NCBI GenBank assembly: GCA_030149995.1 | Contig: JASLGV010000474.1 | Location: 1 to 6,072, forward strand | Length of the DNA: 6,072 nucleotides | Reading direction: 5' to 3' | DNA from: Pedobacter sp. | GTDB lineage: Bacteria > Bacteroidota > Bacteroidia > Sphingobacteriales > Sphingobacteriaceae | Shown here: piece by piece, positions 1-6,072 of the stretch | How positions within the stretch are numbered: position 1 is the first letter of the stretch | Layout of the letters: the number at the start of each line of letters is the position of its first letter | Translations under genes and position numbers: made by a program | The notes under the pieces: model-generated | Told to the model about the DNA's origin: nothing | What the model saw: the letters and a program-made list of their open reading frames with translations, nothing else | The model's database searches: none

Positions 1-383
1 GTTGCGCCTGCTTTTGCGGCCAATAAGGCTTGTCCGGCAGAGAAAATCAGCGTGCAGTTGGTTTTAATTCCTTTTGAAGAGAAATATTTAATGGCTTTAA
101 CACCATCTTTAATCATAGGCACTTTAACTACGATTTTCGGATTTAATGCAGCAAGGGCTTCGCCTTCTTTAACAATTTCATCAAAAGTTGTGGCGATCAC
201 CTCAGCACTTACGTTATCATCAACAATATCGCAAATGGCTTTGTAGTGGTTAATTACATTTTGCTCGCCAGTAATGCATTCTTTAGCCATTAAGCTTGGG
301 TTGGTGGTTACGCCATCCAAAATGCCCAGGTCCTGTGCCTCTCTTATTTGATCAAGATTAGCGGTGTCAATAAAAAATTTCAT
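1..383 (-). CDS. fsa: Small transaldolase / fructose-6-phosphate aldolase (TalC/Fsa family), N-terminal part
   Basis: Class I (Schiff-base) aldolase of the small single-domain TIM-barrel transaldolase family, cytosolic, acting in the non-oxidative pentose phosphate pathway by moving a dihydroxyacetone unit between sugar phosphates. The minus strand reads from ATG at 383-381 through 127 codons and is cut by the left window edge. The family is about 215-220 residues long, so roughly the last 90 are missing. The start fits the family N-terminus ([10 protein letters not shown]). Visible motifs are GVTTNPSL (residues 24-31), SAEVIATT (59-66) and VVKVPM (85-90), in which K87 (codon 125-123) aligns with the Schiff-base lysine. 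E61 sits where E. coli FsaA has Gln59, which favours transaldolase over true fructose-6-phosphate aldolase activity, so the name tal may suit it better. No Shine-Dalgarno sequence and no clear promoter of its own were seen. The SRP RNA gene lies 93 nt upstream on the same strand. Family assignment is firm; exact activity is inferred. Confidence 0.95.
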   Translation of the reverse strand, partial: MKFFIDTANLDQIREAQDLGILDGVTTNPSLMAKECITGEQNVINHYKAICDIVDDNVSAEVIATTFDEIVKEGEALAALNPKIVVKVPMIKDGVKAIKYFSSKGIKTNCTLIFSAGQALLAAKAGA

Positions 384-425
384 GTTTATAAATTCTTAAA
401 TGAGTACTAGAGTTTTTATGTAGAA

Positions 426-457
426 CCCTGAAGAATTTTGGTATTCCCCCTTCAGGG
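426..457. repeat. 8-bp inverted repeat with 16-nt loop, overlapping a GC-rich mini-hairpin
   Basis: The arms CCCTGAAG (426-433) and CTTCAGGG (450-457) are perfect reverse complements. The right arm overlaps two other possible pairings: TCCCC (445-449) with GGGGA (455-459), and TTCCC (444-448) with GGGAA (463-467). These cannot all form at once. The patch could be a degenerate copy of a dispersed palindromic intergenic repeat or a structured leader of fsa. The pairing is seen directly; any function is a guess. Confidence 0.5.
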
Positions 458-469
458 GATTAGGGAAGT

Positions 470-476
470 AAAAAAA
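470..476 (-). terminator. U-tract after SRP RNA (intrinsic terminator-like)
   Basis: Seven consecutive A on the plus strand give U7 immediately 3' of the closing GGGCAAG/CUUGCCC helix of the SRP RNA. The whole RNA folds into one long hairpin, so helix plus U-tract has the layout of a rho-independent terminator that sets the 3' end. Termination efficiency cannot be judged from sequence. Confidence 0.6.
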
Positions 477-573
477 GGGCAAGCACCTCTTATCGCACCG
501 CTACAACCTTCTACCCTTGCTGCGTTCCCGCCCTGGGGGGATTCAAAGGGAGCTGGTCGTAAAAGACTTGCCC
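477..573 (-). ncRNA. ffs: Signal recognition particle RNA, small bacterial type (4.5S-like)
   Basis: RNA scaffold of the bacterial SRP. It binds the Ffh M domain and speeds the Ffh-FtsY interaction during co-translational targeting of membrane proteins. On the minus strand the RNA begins GGGCAAG and ends CUUGCCC, a perfect 7-bp closing helix, giving about 97 nt, close to the usual 95-115 nt of the small type. The conserved tip (helix 8) is visible around 536-510: CAGG on the 5' side, GCG stem, GGAA tetraloop of the GNRA class, CGC, then AGCA and AGGG on the 3' side. This matches the symmetric loop and tetraloop layout of E. coli 4.5S RNA. Inner helices such as CGACC with GGUUG can also be drawn. 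A Bacteroidota promoter precedes it and a U7 tract follows. There is no Alu domain. The ends are inferred from the closing helix and could be off by a few nucleotides. Confidence 0.95.
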
Positions 574-577
574 GTCA

Positions 578-607
578 CAAAGGTAGCAAAACAACCTGTT
601 AAACAAA
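578..607 (-). promoter_or_regulatory. Bacteroidota-type promoter of the SRP RNA gene
   Basis: On the minus strand, TTTG (607-604) and TACCTTTG (585-578) are separated by 18 nt. They match the Bacteroidota primary sigma consensus TTTG (-33) and TAnnTTTG (-7) at every constrained position. The -7 element ends 4 nt before the predicted RNA 5' end at 573, which is the expected distance to a start site. The two predictions support each other. Confidence 0.8.
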
Positions 608-765
608 ATCGAAATGTGCTTTTTTTGCATTACAGACGCTATCTGACTGATTAATAAACGACTAAAATTATAAAAAAAATAACGCTTTACCTTCAGGTTG
701 CCTGTAATAAGCACCAGCCGGTTTTGAAAAGAACGGAATGATCTTTTCCGATGATTAAAAGTATT

Positions 766-784
766 ATTCCTATTTAATAGGAAT
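766..784. promoter_or_regulatory. 19-bp perfect palindrome, candidate operator
   Basis: ATTCCTATT (766-774) and AATAGGAAT (776-784) are perfect reverse complements around a single central T at 775. Nine-base arms about a one-base centre are typical of a site for a dimeric helix-turn-helix regulator. It lies 170 bp before the gltB start codon, which is far for a direct repressor site but compatible with an activator. No regulator is identified. Alternatively, it is a chance palindrome in A/T-rich DNA. Confidence 0.4.
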
Positions 785-831
785 GTTATTTGTTATTTTG
801 TTAATTTATTGACCGCTTTTTTGATTAATTT

Positions 832-883
832 ATAATTTAAGGTTTTTAAATTATTTAAAATATACTTTTTTGCTAAAAAGTAT
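832..883. repeat. Cluster of A/T-rich inverted repeats upstream of gltB
   Basis: Three perfect inverted repeats are packed together. ATAATTTAA (832-840) pairs with TTAAATTAT (846-854). TTTTAAAT (844-851) pairs with ATTTAAAA (853-860) around T852. ATACTTTTT (862-870) pairs with AAAAAGTAT (875-883) across TGCT. The first two overlap and exclude one another; the third is independent and could form a 9-bp hairpin. The low complexity makes chance matches more likely here, so a regulatory role is only a possibility. Confidence 0.4.
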
Positions 884-905
884 GCTAAATATATAATCTG
901 AAATT

Positions 906-922
906 TAGATTTACTACCTTAG
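906..922 (+). promoter_or_regulatory. Candidate -7 elements of the gltBD promoter
   Basis: Two octamers each match five of the six constrained positions of TAnnTTTG: TAGATTTA (906-913) and TACCTTAG (915-922). The first has a poor -33 partner, TATG at 881-884, 21 nt upstream; the second has none at suitable spacing. Either would give a leader of about 25-38 nt. The call is weak and would be settled by mapping the transcript start. Confidence 0.25.
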
Positions 923-939
923 TGTTTCCTATACACTAA
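919..939 (+). promoter_or_regulatory. Inverted repeat TTAGTGT-N7-ACACTAA next to the gltB start
   Basis: TTAGTGT (919-925) and ACACTAA (933-939) are perfect 7-bp reverse complements around a 7-nt centre. The repeat ends 15 nt before the gltB ATG and overlaps the second candidate -7 element. As DNA it would suit a repressor operator at the transcription start; as RNA it would be a small hairpin in the leader. The repeat is certain; the role is inferred. Confidence 0.4.
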
Positions 940-954
940 CAACTAACGAGCAAG

Positions 955-3900
955 ATGGAACAAAACAATGGATTGTACGATGCGCAATTCGAGCATGATG
1001 CCTGTGGTATCGGCTTTGTTGCGCATGTGAAAGGGCGAAAATCGCATCAGATTATATCGGATGCGTTGACCATTTTAGAAAATTTAGACCACAGGGGAGC
1101 ATGCGGTGCAGAACCAAATACCGGCGATGGTGCCGGTATTATGCTGCAGATTCCTCATGAATTTTTTTATGATGAGTGTCTTAAAACAGGATTTAGTCTC
1201 CCTGAAACCAATAATTATGGCGTAGGCATGCTTTTTATGCCGAAAGATTTAAGATCAAGAGAAGAATGCCGCGAGCTGATTTACAGAGCTGCAGAAAAAC
1301 TTGGACTTGAAATTCTCGGTTTTAGAAAGGTGGAAGTCGATACAACCGACATTGGTAACATGGCCTTGTCTGTAGAACCCGAAATTGAACAGGTATTTAT
1401 TGCACGACCATACGCCATTGCAGCAGGGGCTGATTTTGAACGTAAACTTTATGTTTTTAAAAATTACCTGATTAAAACCATATATAATACTGTTCAGGGT
1501 GGTAAAGATTTTTACATTGTTTCCCTTTCATCACAAACCATTATTTATAAAGGACAACTTACCTCGTTGCAGGTGAGGAGTTATTTTACAGAACTGAGCG
1601 ATAAACGCATGGTCTCGGCATTGGGATTGGTGCATTCGCGTTTTGCAACCAATACTTTTCCTTCATGGCGCCTGGCACAACCTTTCCGTTTCATTGCACA
1701 CAATGGCGAAATCAATACTTTACAGGGTAATTTAAACTGGTTCCGCGCCGGTGTTAAATCTTTTGCTTCGGCTTATTTTACACCAGAAGAACTGGATATG
1801 TTGCTGCCGGTAATAGACGAAAGCAATTCAGATTCAGGTTGCCTGGATAATGTAATTGAGCTGTTGTTACATGCAGGCAGAACATTGCCACATGTATTAA
1901 TGATGCTTGTGCCGGAAGCCTGGGATGGCAATACAGATATGGATCCCCTGAAAAAGGCCTTTTACGAATTTCATGCAACCCTGATGGAACCATGGGATGG
2001 CCCGGCTGCGATTGCCTTTACCGATGGCAAACTGATTGGTGCTACTTTAGATCGTAACGGATTGCGCCCTTCGCGTTATGCCATTACGGCTGATGACCGG
2101 GTTATTATGGCTTCGGAAGCTGGTGCACTGGCCATTGACGAACGGACCATTATTGAAAAAGGACGTCTTACCCCCGGTAAAATGTTCGTGGTAGATATGG
2201 AGCAAGGCCGCATCATCAGTGATGAGGAAATTAAACAATCGGTATGCAGCAAAAGCCCGTATGCCGACTGGCTCAACCAATACCAGATTCGTTTAGAGGA
2301 ACTGCCCGAGCCGAGGGTGATGTTTACAGGTCTTGCATCTGAGTCTATTCTTAAATATCAGCAGGTTTTTGGATACAGCCGCGAAGATGTAGATCTGCTG
2401 CTGAAACCAATGGCGCTGGAAGGAAAGGAACCGATCGGCTCGATGGGAACCGATACACCTTTGGCTATTTTATCTAAACAGCCCCAGCACCTGTCTTCAT
2501 ACTTTAAACAGTTGTTTGCACAGGTAACCAATCCGCCAATTGATCCGATCCGCGAAAAAGTGGTGATGAGTCTGGCCGGATTTATGGGCAACAATGGAAA
2601 CCTGCTGGAAGAAGATCCGATGCAATGTCATTGCGTAGGCATCAAACACCCGATCTTAACCAATCTGGAGTTAGAAAAATTAAGAAGTATCGATACCGGT
2701 GTTTTTCAGGCAAAGACACTGCAAACTTATTTCCGGGCCGATGGCAAGCCGGGCGCCATGGCGAAAGCTTTAGATCGTTTGTGCCGCTATGCAGTAGATG
2801 CAGTGGAAGATGGTTTCCAGGTAATTGTGCTGACCGACCGCGCCATTGACTCTGAGCACGCAGCCATGCCTTCATTACTGGCCGTATCAGCCGTGCATCA
2901 CCACCTGATCCGTAAAGGCTATCGCGGTGCCGTAGGTATTGTGGTGGAGGCAGGCGATGTATGGGAAGTACATCATTTTGCAACCCTTATTGGTTTTGGC
3001 GCTACAGCGGTAAACCCTTATCTCGCGCTTGAAACCATTCATGGCTTTCAGGAAGAGTCGGGTTTATCTGTCGCTGAGCTTACCAAAAACTATATTTATG
3101 CCGTAAACAGTGGTTTGTTAAAGATCTTCTCTAAAATGGGAATCTCAACCCTTCAATCGTATCACGGCGCACAGATTTTTGAAGTGCTGGGCTTGAATAA
3201 ACAAGTGGTAGACCGGTATTTTACCGGAGCAGTATCTCGTATTGGTGGTTTAGGCCTCGATGAAATTGCCCGCGAAACGCTTATCAAGCATCACCGCAGT
3301 TTTGGACCAGCCACACAAACAGAAAACATATTACCTGCAGGTGGTACCTATAAATGGCGTCGCAGAGGAGAACAACATTTATTTAATCCGCAAACCATCC
3401 ACCTGTTGCAGCACGCAACACGTAAAAATGATTTCAATATTTTCAGGCAATACTCTAAACTGGTTAACGAGCAAACACAGCAGGCATATACCATCAGAGG
3501 GTTGTTTGAATTTAACTATAACCGTACGCCAGTGCCTTTGCACGAAGTAGAGTCGATAGATTCTATCCTGAAGCGTTTTGCTACGGGTGCCATGTCGTTT
3601 GGATCGATTTCGCACGAAGCGCACTCTACATTGGCCATTGCCATGAACCGAATTGGCGGGAAAAGCAACACCGGAGAGGGTGGTGAAGATGAGATGCGTT
3701 ACAACAAACTGCCAAATGGCGACAGCATGCGCTCTGCCATTAAACAGGTGGCTTCGGCCCGTTTTGGGGTAACCAGTTATTACCTGACCAATGCCGATGA
3801 GTTGCAGATAAAAATGGCACAAGGTGCAAAACCAGGTGAGGGTGGGCAGTTACCGGGACATAAGGTAGATGACTGGATTGCCAAAGTTCGCCACTCTACA

Positions 3901-5454
3901 CCAGGTGTTGGATTGATATCGCCACCGCCACACCACGATATTTATTCTATTGAGGATTTGGCACAGCTGATTTTTGATTTGAAAAATGCCAACCGGGCAG
4001 CTCGTATCAACGTAAAACTCGTATCAAAAGCAGGTGTTGGCACCATTGCTGCAGGTGTTGCCAAAGCACATGCAGATGTAATTTTGGTTTCGGGTTTTGA
4101 TGGTGGTACAGGTGCTTCTCCTCTAACTTCTATACAGCATGCAGGTTTACCTTGGGAACTTGGTTTGGCAGAAGCACACCAGACATTGGTTAAAAACCGC
4201 TTGCGTAACCGTATTGTACTGCAAACCGATGGCCAGCTTAAAACCGGACGCGACATTGCCATTGCGGCCCTGCTGGGCGCCGAAGAATGGGGGGTTGCCA
4301 CAGCGGCCCTGGTTACCTCTGGTTGTATTATGATGCGCAAATGCCATTTAAATACCTGCCCTGTGGGGGTGGCTACCCAGGATCCGGAACTGAGAAAACT
4401 CTTTACCGGCGATCCGGACCACGTGGTTAATTTATTTTATTTCCTGGCGGAAGAATTGCGCCAAATTATGGCTGAGCTTGGTTTCAGAACCATTCACGAA
4501 ATGATTGGCCAGACAGATGTATTAAAAGTACGTGATCTGAATGCAGATGATTGGAAACTGAAATATGTTGATTTATCGGGCATTCTGTATAAAGCAGAAG
4601 ATAACGGACTGCCTTTTTTCAATACTGAAAAGCAGGATCACGGACTGGAAACGGTACTGGATCACCAGTTAATTGCCGCTGCCAAACCAGCCATCGAAAA
4701 CAACGAACCGGTTTTTGCCACTTTTGATGTGAAAAATACCGACCGGGCCATTGGTACCATGCTTTCAAACGAAATATCCAAAGTGCATTTAAGTCAGGGA
4801 TTACCGCCAGATACGGTAAACTTTAAGTTTAAAGGTTCTGCCGGGCAAAGTTTCGGGGCTTTCAATACCCGTGGGGTTACACTTTCTTTAGAAGGTGAAG
4901 CAAACGATTATGTGGGTAAAGGTTTATCAGGTGCGCGCCTGGCTATCTATCCGTTCTCATATGTTAGCTACGTACCGGAGCAAAATATTATTATTGGCAA
5001 TGTGGCGCTCTATGGCGCTACCTCGGGCGAATTGTATGCAAGAGGTAAGGCAGGCGAACGCTTTGCTGTAAGAAATTCGGGCGCAACAGCTGTGGTAGAA
5101 GGTGTTGGCGATCACGGATGTGAATATATGACCGGTGGAGAGGTGCTGGTGCTTGGAGATACAGGCAGTAACTTTGCCGCTGGTATGAGTGGTGGTATTG
5201 CCTGGATTTACGATGCTCAGGGTACTTTTGCCCGTAAGTGCAACAAGGAAATGGTCGATCTTGATCCGCTGGATACAGAAGATGAAGAACGCATTATTGC
5301 ACTTCTTAAAACACATATGCGTTTAACAGACAGTAAGGTTGCTGAGTTTATTTTAAGCGATTGGAAAGCACAGTCTGCGCATTTTGTTAAAGTATTCCCT
5401 AAAGAATACAAAGCTGTATTAAACAAACGTATCACTCAAGTTAAAACACACTAA
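955..5454 (+). CDS. gltB: Glutamate synthase (NADPH), large (alpha) subunit GltB
   Basis: Cytosolic iron-sulfur flavoprotein of ammonium assimilation: glutamine is hydrolysed, the ammonia is channelled to 2-oxoglutarate, and two glutamates result, with electrons supplied by GltD. At 1499 residues it is full length for the family (about 1480-1520). The class II glutamine amidotransferase domain spans about 17-430. C17 in HDACGIGF is the catalytic nucleophile, so a 16-residue propeptide should be removed. Supporting motifs are LDHRGACGAEPNTGDGAG (44-61), HSRFATNTFPSW (227-238) and the oxyanion-hole HNGE (249-252). The central domain (about 440-800) includes GSMGTDTP (495-502). The FMN and 2-oxoglutarate domain (about 830-1215) has GGKSNTGEGGED (901-912), SGFDGGTGASP (1046-1056) and the [3Fe-4S] ligands C1124, C1130 and C1135 (C-x5-C-x4-C). 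The C-terminal GXGXG beta-helix covers about 1255-1480. The ATG at 955 places C17 correctly; no Shine-Dalgarno is seen. No frameshift or lost key residue was found. gltD follows after 3 nt. Confidence 0.99.
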   Translation: MEQNNGLYDAQFEHDACGIGFVAHVKGRKSHQIISDALTILENLDHRGACGAEPNTGDGAGIMLQIPHEFFYDECLKTGFSLPETNNYGVGMLFMPKDLRSREECRELIYRAAEKLGLEILGFRKVEVDTTDIGNMALSVEPEIEQVFIARPYAIAAGADFERKLYVFKNYLIKTIYNTVQGGKDFYIVSLSSQTIIYKGQLTSLQVRSYFTELSDKRMVSALGLVHSRFATNTFPSWRLAQPFRFIAHNGEINTLQGNLNWFRAGVKSFASAYFTPEELDMLLPVIDESNSDSGCLDNVIELLLHAGRTLPHVLMMLVPEAWDGNTDMDPLKKAFYEFHATLMEPWDGPAAIAFTDGKLIGATLDRNGLRPSRYAITADDRVIMASEAGALAIDERTIIEKGRLTPGKMFVVDMEQGRIISDEEIKQSVCSKSPYADWLNQYQIRLEELPEPRVMFTGLASESILKYQQVFGYSREDVDLLLKPMALEGKEPIGSMGTDTPLAILSKQPQHLSSYFKQLFAQVTNPPIDPIREKVVMSLAGFMGNNGNLLEEDPMQCHCVGIKHPILTNLELEKLRSIDTGVFQAKTLQTYFRADGKPGAMAKALDRLCRYAVDAVEDGFQVIVLTDRAIDSEHAAMPSLLAVSAVHHHLIRKGYRGAVGIVVEAGDVWEVHHFATLIGFGATAVNPYLALETIHGFQEESGLSVAELTKNYIYAVNSGLLKIFSKMGISTLQSYHGAQIFEVLGLNKQVVDRYFTGAVSRIGGLGLDEIARETLIKHHRSFGPATQTENILPAGGTYKWRRRGEQHLFNPQTIHLLQHATRKNDFNIFRQYSKLVNEQTQQAYTIRGLFEFNYNRTPVPLHEVESIDSILKRFATGAMSFGSISHEAHSTLAIAMNRIGGKSNTGEGGEDEMRYNKLPNGDSMRSAIKQVASARFGVTSYYLTNADELQIKMAQGAKPGEGGQLPGHKVDDWIAKVRHSTPGVGLISPPPHHDIYSIEDLAQLIFDLKNANRAARINVKLVSKAGVGTIAAGVAKAHADVILVSGFDGGTGASPLTSIQHAGLPWELGLAEAHQTLVKNRLRNRIVLQTDGQLKTGRDIAIAALLGAEEWGVATAALVTSGCIMMRKCHLNTCPVGVATQDPELRKLFTGDPDHVVNLFYFLAEELRQIMAELGFRTIHEMIGQTDVLKVRDLNADDWKLKYVDLSGILYKAEDNGLPFFNTEKQDHGLETVLDHQLIAAAKPAIENNEPVFATFDVKNTDRAIGTMLSNEISKVHLSQGLPPDTVNFKFKGSAGQSFGAFNTRGVTLSLEGEANDYVGKGLSGARLAIYPFSYVSYVPEQNIIIGNVALYGATSGELYARGKAGERFAVRNSGATAVVEGVGDHGCEYMTGGEVLVLGDTGSNFAAGMSGGIAWIYDAQGTFARKCNKEMVDLDPLDTEDEERIIALLKTHMRLTDSKVAEFILSDWKAQSAHFVKVFPKEYKAVLNKRITQVKTH

Positions 5455-5457
5455 GCC

Positions 5458-6072
5458 ATGGGAAAAGTAACAGGATTTCAGGAATACGACAGGGTTGCAC
5501 CCCAGAGAGAAGCAGCGGCCGAACGTGTAAAACACTACGGAGAGTTTTTAAATGAATTGCCACCAGCAGAGCTGAACAGGCAGGCTGCCCGCTGTATGGA
5601 TTGCGGCGTACCATTTTGCCAGTCAGGTTGTCCGCTGGGTAATGTAATTCCCGAATTTAACGATGCCGTATATCAAGGTAAATGGGAGCAGGCGGCTAAT
5701 ATCTTATTGAGTACCAATAATTTTCCGGAGTTTACCGGAAGGATTTGTCCGGCACCATGCGAGTCGGCCTGTGTATTGGGGATCAACCGTCCGCCGGTTT
5801 CCATTGAAGAAATAGAAAAACATATTATAGAAATTGCCTTTGAAAAAGGTTTTATCAAGGCAAAGGCTCCATTGATCCGTTCGGGCAAACGCGTGGCTGT
5901 GGTAGGGTCTGGTCCGGCCGGATTGGCCGCCGCTGCACAGTTGAACAAGGCCGGTCACGAAGTGGTTGTTTTTGAACGCGATGATGCACCGGGCGGTTTA
6001 CTGCGTTACGGTATTCCCGACTTTAAACTTCAGAAAGATGTGGTGGATCGCCGCATTAACCTGATGAAAGAG
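5458..6072 (+). CDS. gltD: Glutamate synthase (NADPH), small (beta) subunit GltD, N-terminal part
   Basis: Electron-input subunit of GOGAT: an FAD and NADPH-binding protein that takes hydride from NADPH and passes electrons through iron-sulfur clusters to FMN in GltB. The frame is open from ATG 5458 to the window edge, 205 codons of a protein usually about 470-490 residues long. The N-terminal ferredoxin-like domain has cysteines C46, C49, C54 and C58 ([14 protein letters not shown]) and C97, C101 and C105 ([11 protein letters not shown]), the cluster-binding pattern of this family and of dihydropyrimidine dehydrogenase. The FAD dinucleotide-binding fold begins near residue 145 with [12 protein letters not shown] (148-159), an acidic residue closing the second strand (E173 in VVVFE), then [11 protein letters not shown] (177-187). 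The NADPH-binding half lies beyond the window. The start codon is 3 nt after the gltB stop, so the genes are surely co-transcribed. No Shine-Dalgarno sequence precedes it; translational coupling to gltB is likely. Confidence 0.98.
   Translation, partial: MGKVTGFQEYDRVAPQREAAAERVKHYGEFLNELPPAELNRQAARCMDCGVPFCQSGCPLGNVIPEFNDAVYQGKWEQAANILLSTNNFPEFTGRICPAPCESACVLGINRPPVSIEEIEKHIIEIAFEKGFIKAKAPLIRSGKRVAVVGSGPAGLAAAAQLNKAGHEVVVFERDDAPGGLLRYGIPDFKLQKDVVDRRINLMKE

Larger units (their letters stand above)
384..476 (-). other. Leader between SRP RNA gene and fsa, with overlapping inverted repeats
   Basis: This 93-nt non-coding spacer on the minus strand holds a U-rich tract just after the SRP RNA, then a GC-rich patch (444-467) and an A/T-rich stretch before the fsa start codon. 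I found no convincing TAnnTTTG promoter element for fsa here. The gene may therefore rely on a degenerate promoter or on read-through from upstream. The A/T-rich 15 nt before the ATG lack a Shine-Dalgarno sequence, as is usual for Bacteroidota. Confidence 0.5.
574..954. other. Divergent intergenic region ffs / gltB, non-coding, with palindromes
   Basis: This 381-bp stretch separates the minus-strand SRP RNA gene from plus-strand gltB. Apart from the SRP promoter at its left end I see no gene: all frames hold frequent stops, and the one open frame entering it (511-714, minus) runs through the SRP RNA. From about 755 to 915 the DNA is strongly A/T-rich. It contains perfect inverted repeats at 766-784, 832-854, 844-860, 862-883 and 919-939, and weaker ones at 726-750. 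The gltBD promoter and any nitrogen-responsive operator should lie here, but no single site can be assigned with certainty. Confidence 0.7.

Noticed and set aside
52..246. 64-codon plus-strand open frame
   Set aside because: It is antisense to the transaldolase/aldolase gene, whose family motifs and catalytic lysine are clear on the other strand.
511..714. 67-codon minus-strand open frame in the ffs-gltB spacer
   Set aside because: It begins with GTG, runs through the promoter and half of the SRP RNA, and shows no recognisable protein features. The RNA gene explains the conserved sequence.
801..833. Direct repeat of TTAATTTAT (801-809 and 825-833)
   Set aside because: Nine-base A/T-only repeats are expected by chance in such biased DNA, and nothing nearby suggests iterons or an attachment site.
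574..954. Possible glutamine or other riboswitch in the gltB leader
   Set aside because: I could not draw a known aptamer core. The region is mostly A/T-rich with simple hairpins, and the plausible transcript start leaves a leader of only about 25-38 nt.
1778..5435. Numerous open frames of 64-147 codons within gltB on both strands
   Set aside because: They are shadows of the intact 1499-codon gltB frame. None has independent motifs, promoters or family resemblance.
5673..5958. Two minus-strand open frames opposite gltD
   Set aside because: The plus strand encodes GltD with cysteine clusters and an FAD-binding fold, so the antisense frames are incidental.
1..6072. Novel defence, mobile or otherwise undescribed system
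   Set aside because: All protein-coding capacity is taken by housekeeping genes (transaldolase, GltB, GltD), with SRP RNA between them. No transposase, integrase, CRISPR repeats or unfamiliar protein was seen.

Overview
The window reads as a stretch of an ordinary chromosome from a member of the Bacteroidota, most likely a Pedobacter- or Sphingobacteriaceae-like species. That placement is an inference. It rests on the moderate-to-low GC content, the lack of Shine-Dalgarno sequences before the genes, the A/T-rich intergenic DNA, and a near-perfect Bacteroidota housekeeping promoter (TTTG, 18 nt, TAnnTTTG) in front of the SRP RNA gene.

Layout from left to right. (1) Positions 1-383, minus strand: the N-terminal 127 codons of a small transaldolase/fructose-6-phosphate aldolase (TalC/Fsa family), running off the left edge. 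(2) 384-476: its leader, with GC-rich overlapping inverted repeats. (3) 477-573, minus strand: the 97-nt signal recognition particle RNA (ffs), with its own promoter and a U7 tract right after the closing stem. (4) 574-954: a 381-bp non-coding, A/T-rich region that separates the minus-strand genes from the divergent glutamate synthase operon and holds several perfect palindromes. (5) 955-5454, plus strand: an intact gltB (1499 residues). (6) 5458-6072, plus strand: the first 205 codons of gltD, only 3 nt after the gltB stop and cut by the right edge.

GltB and GltD together form NADPH-type glutamate synthase (GOGAT), the ammonium-assimilation enzyme that turns glutamine and 2-oxoglutarate into two glutamates. 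The transaldolase belongs to the non-oxidative pentose phosphate pathway, and SRP RNA serves co-translational membrane targeting. These three units are neighbours with no evident shared function. I found no new biological system, mobile element or CRISPR array. The parts most worth a second look are the palindromes upstream of gltB, especially the one next to its start codon, and the Glu in the aldolase active site, which points to transaldolase activity.
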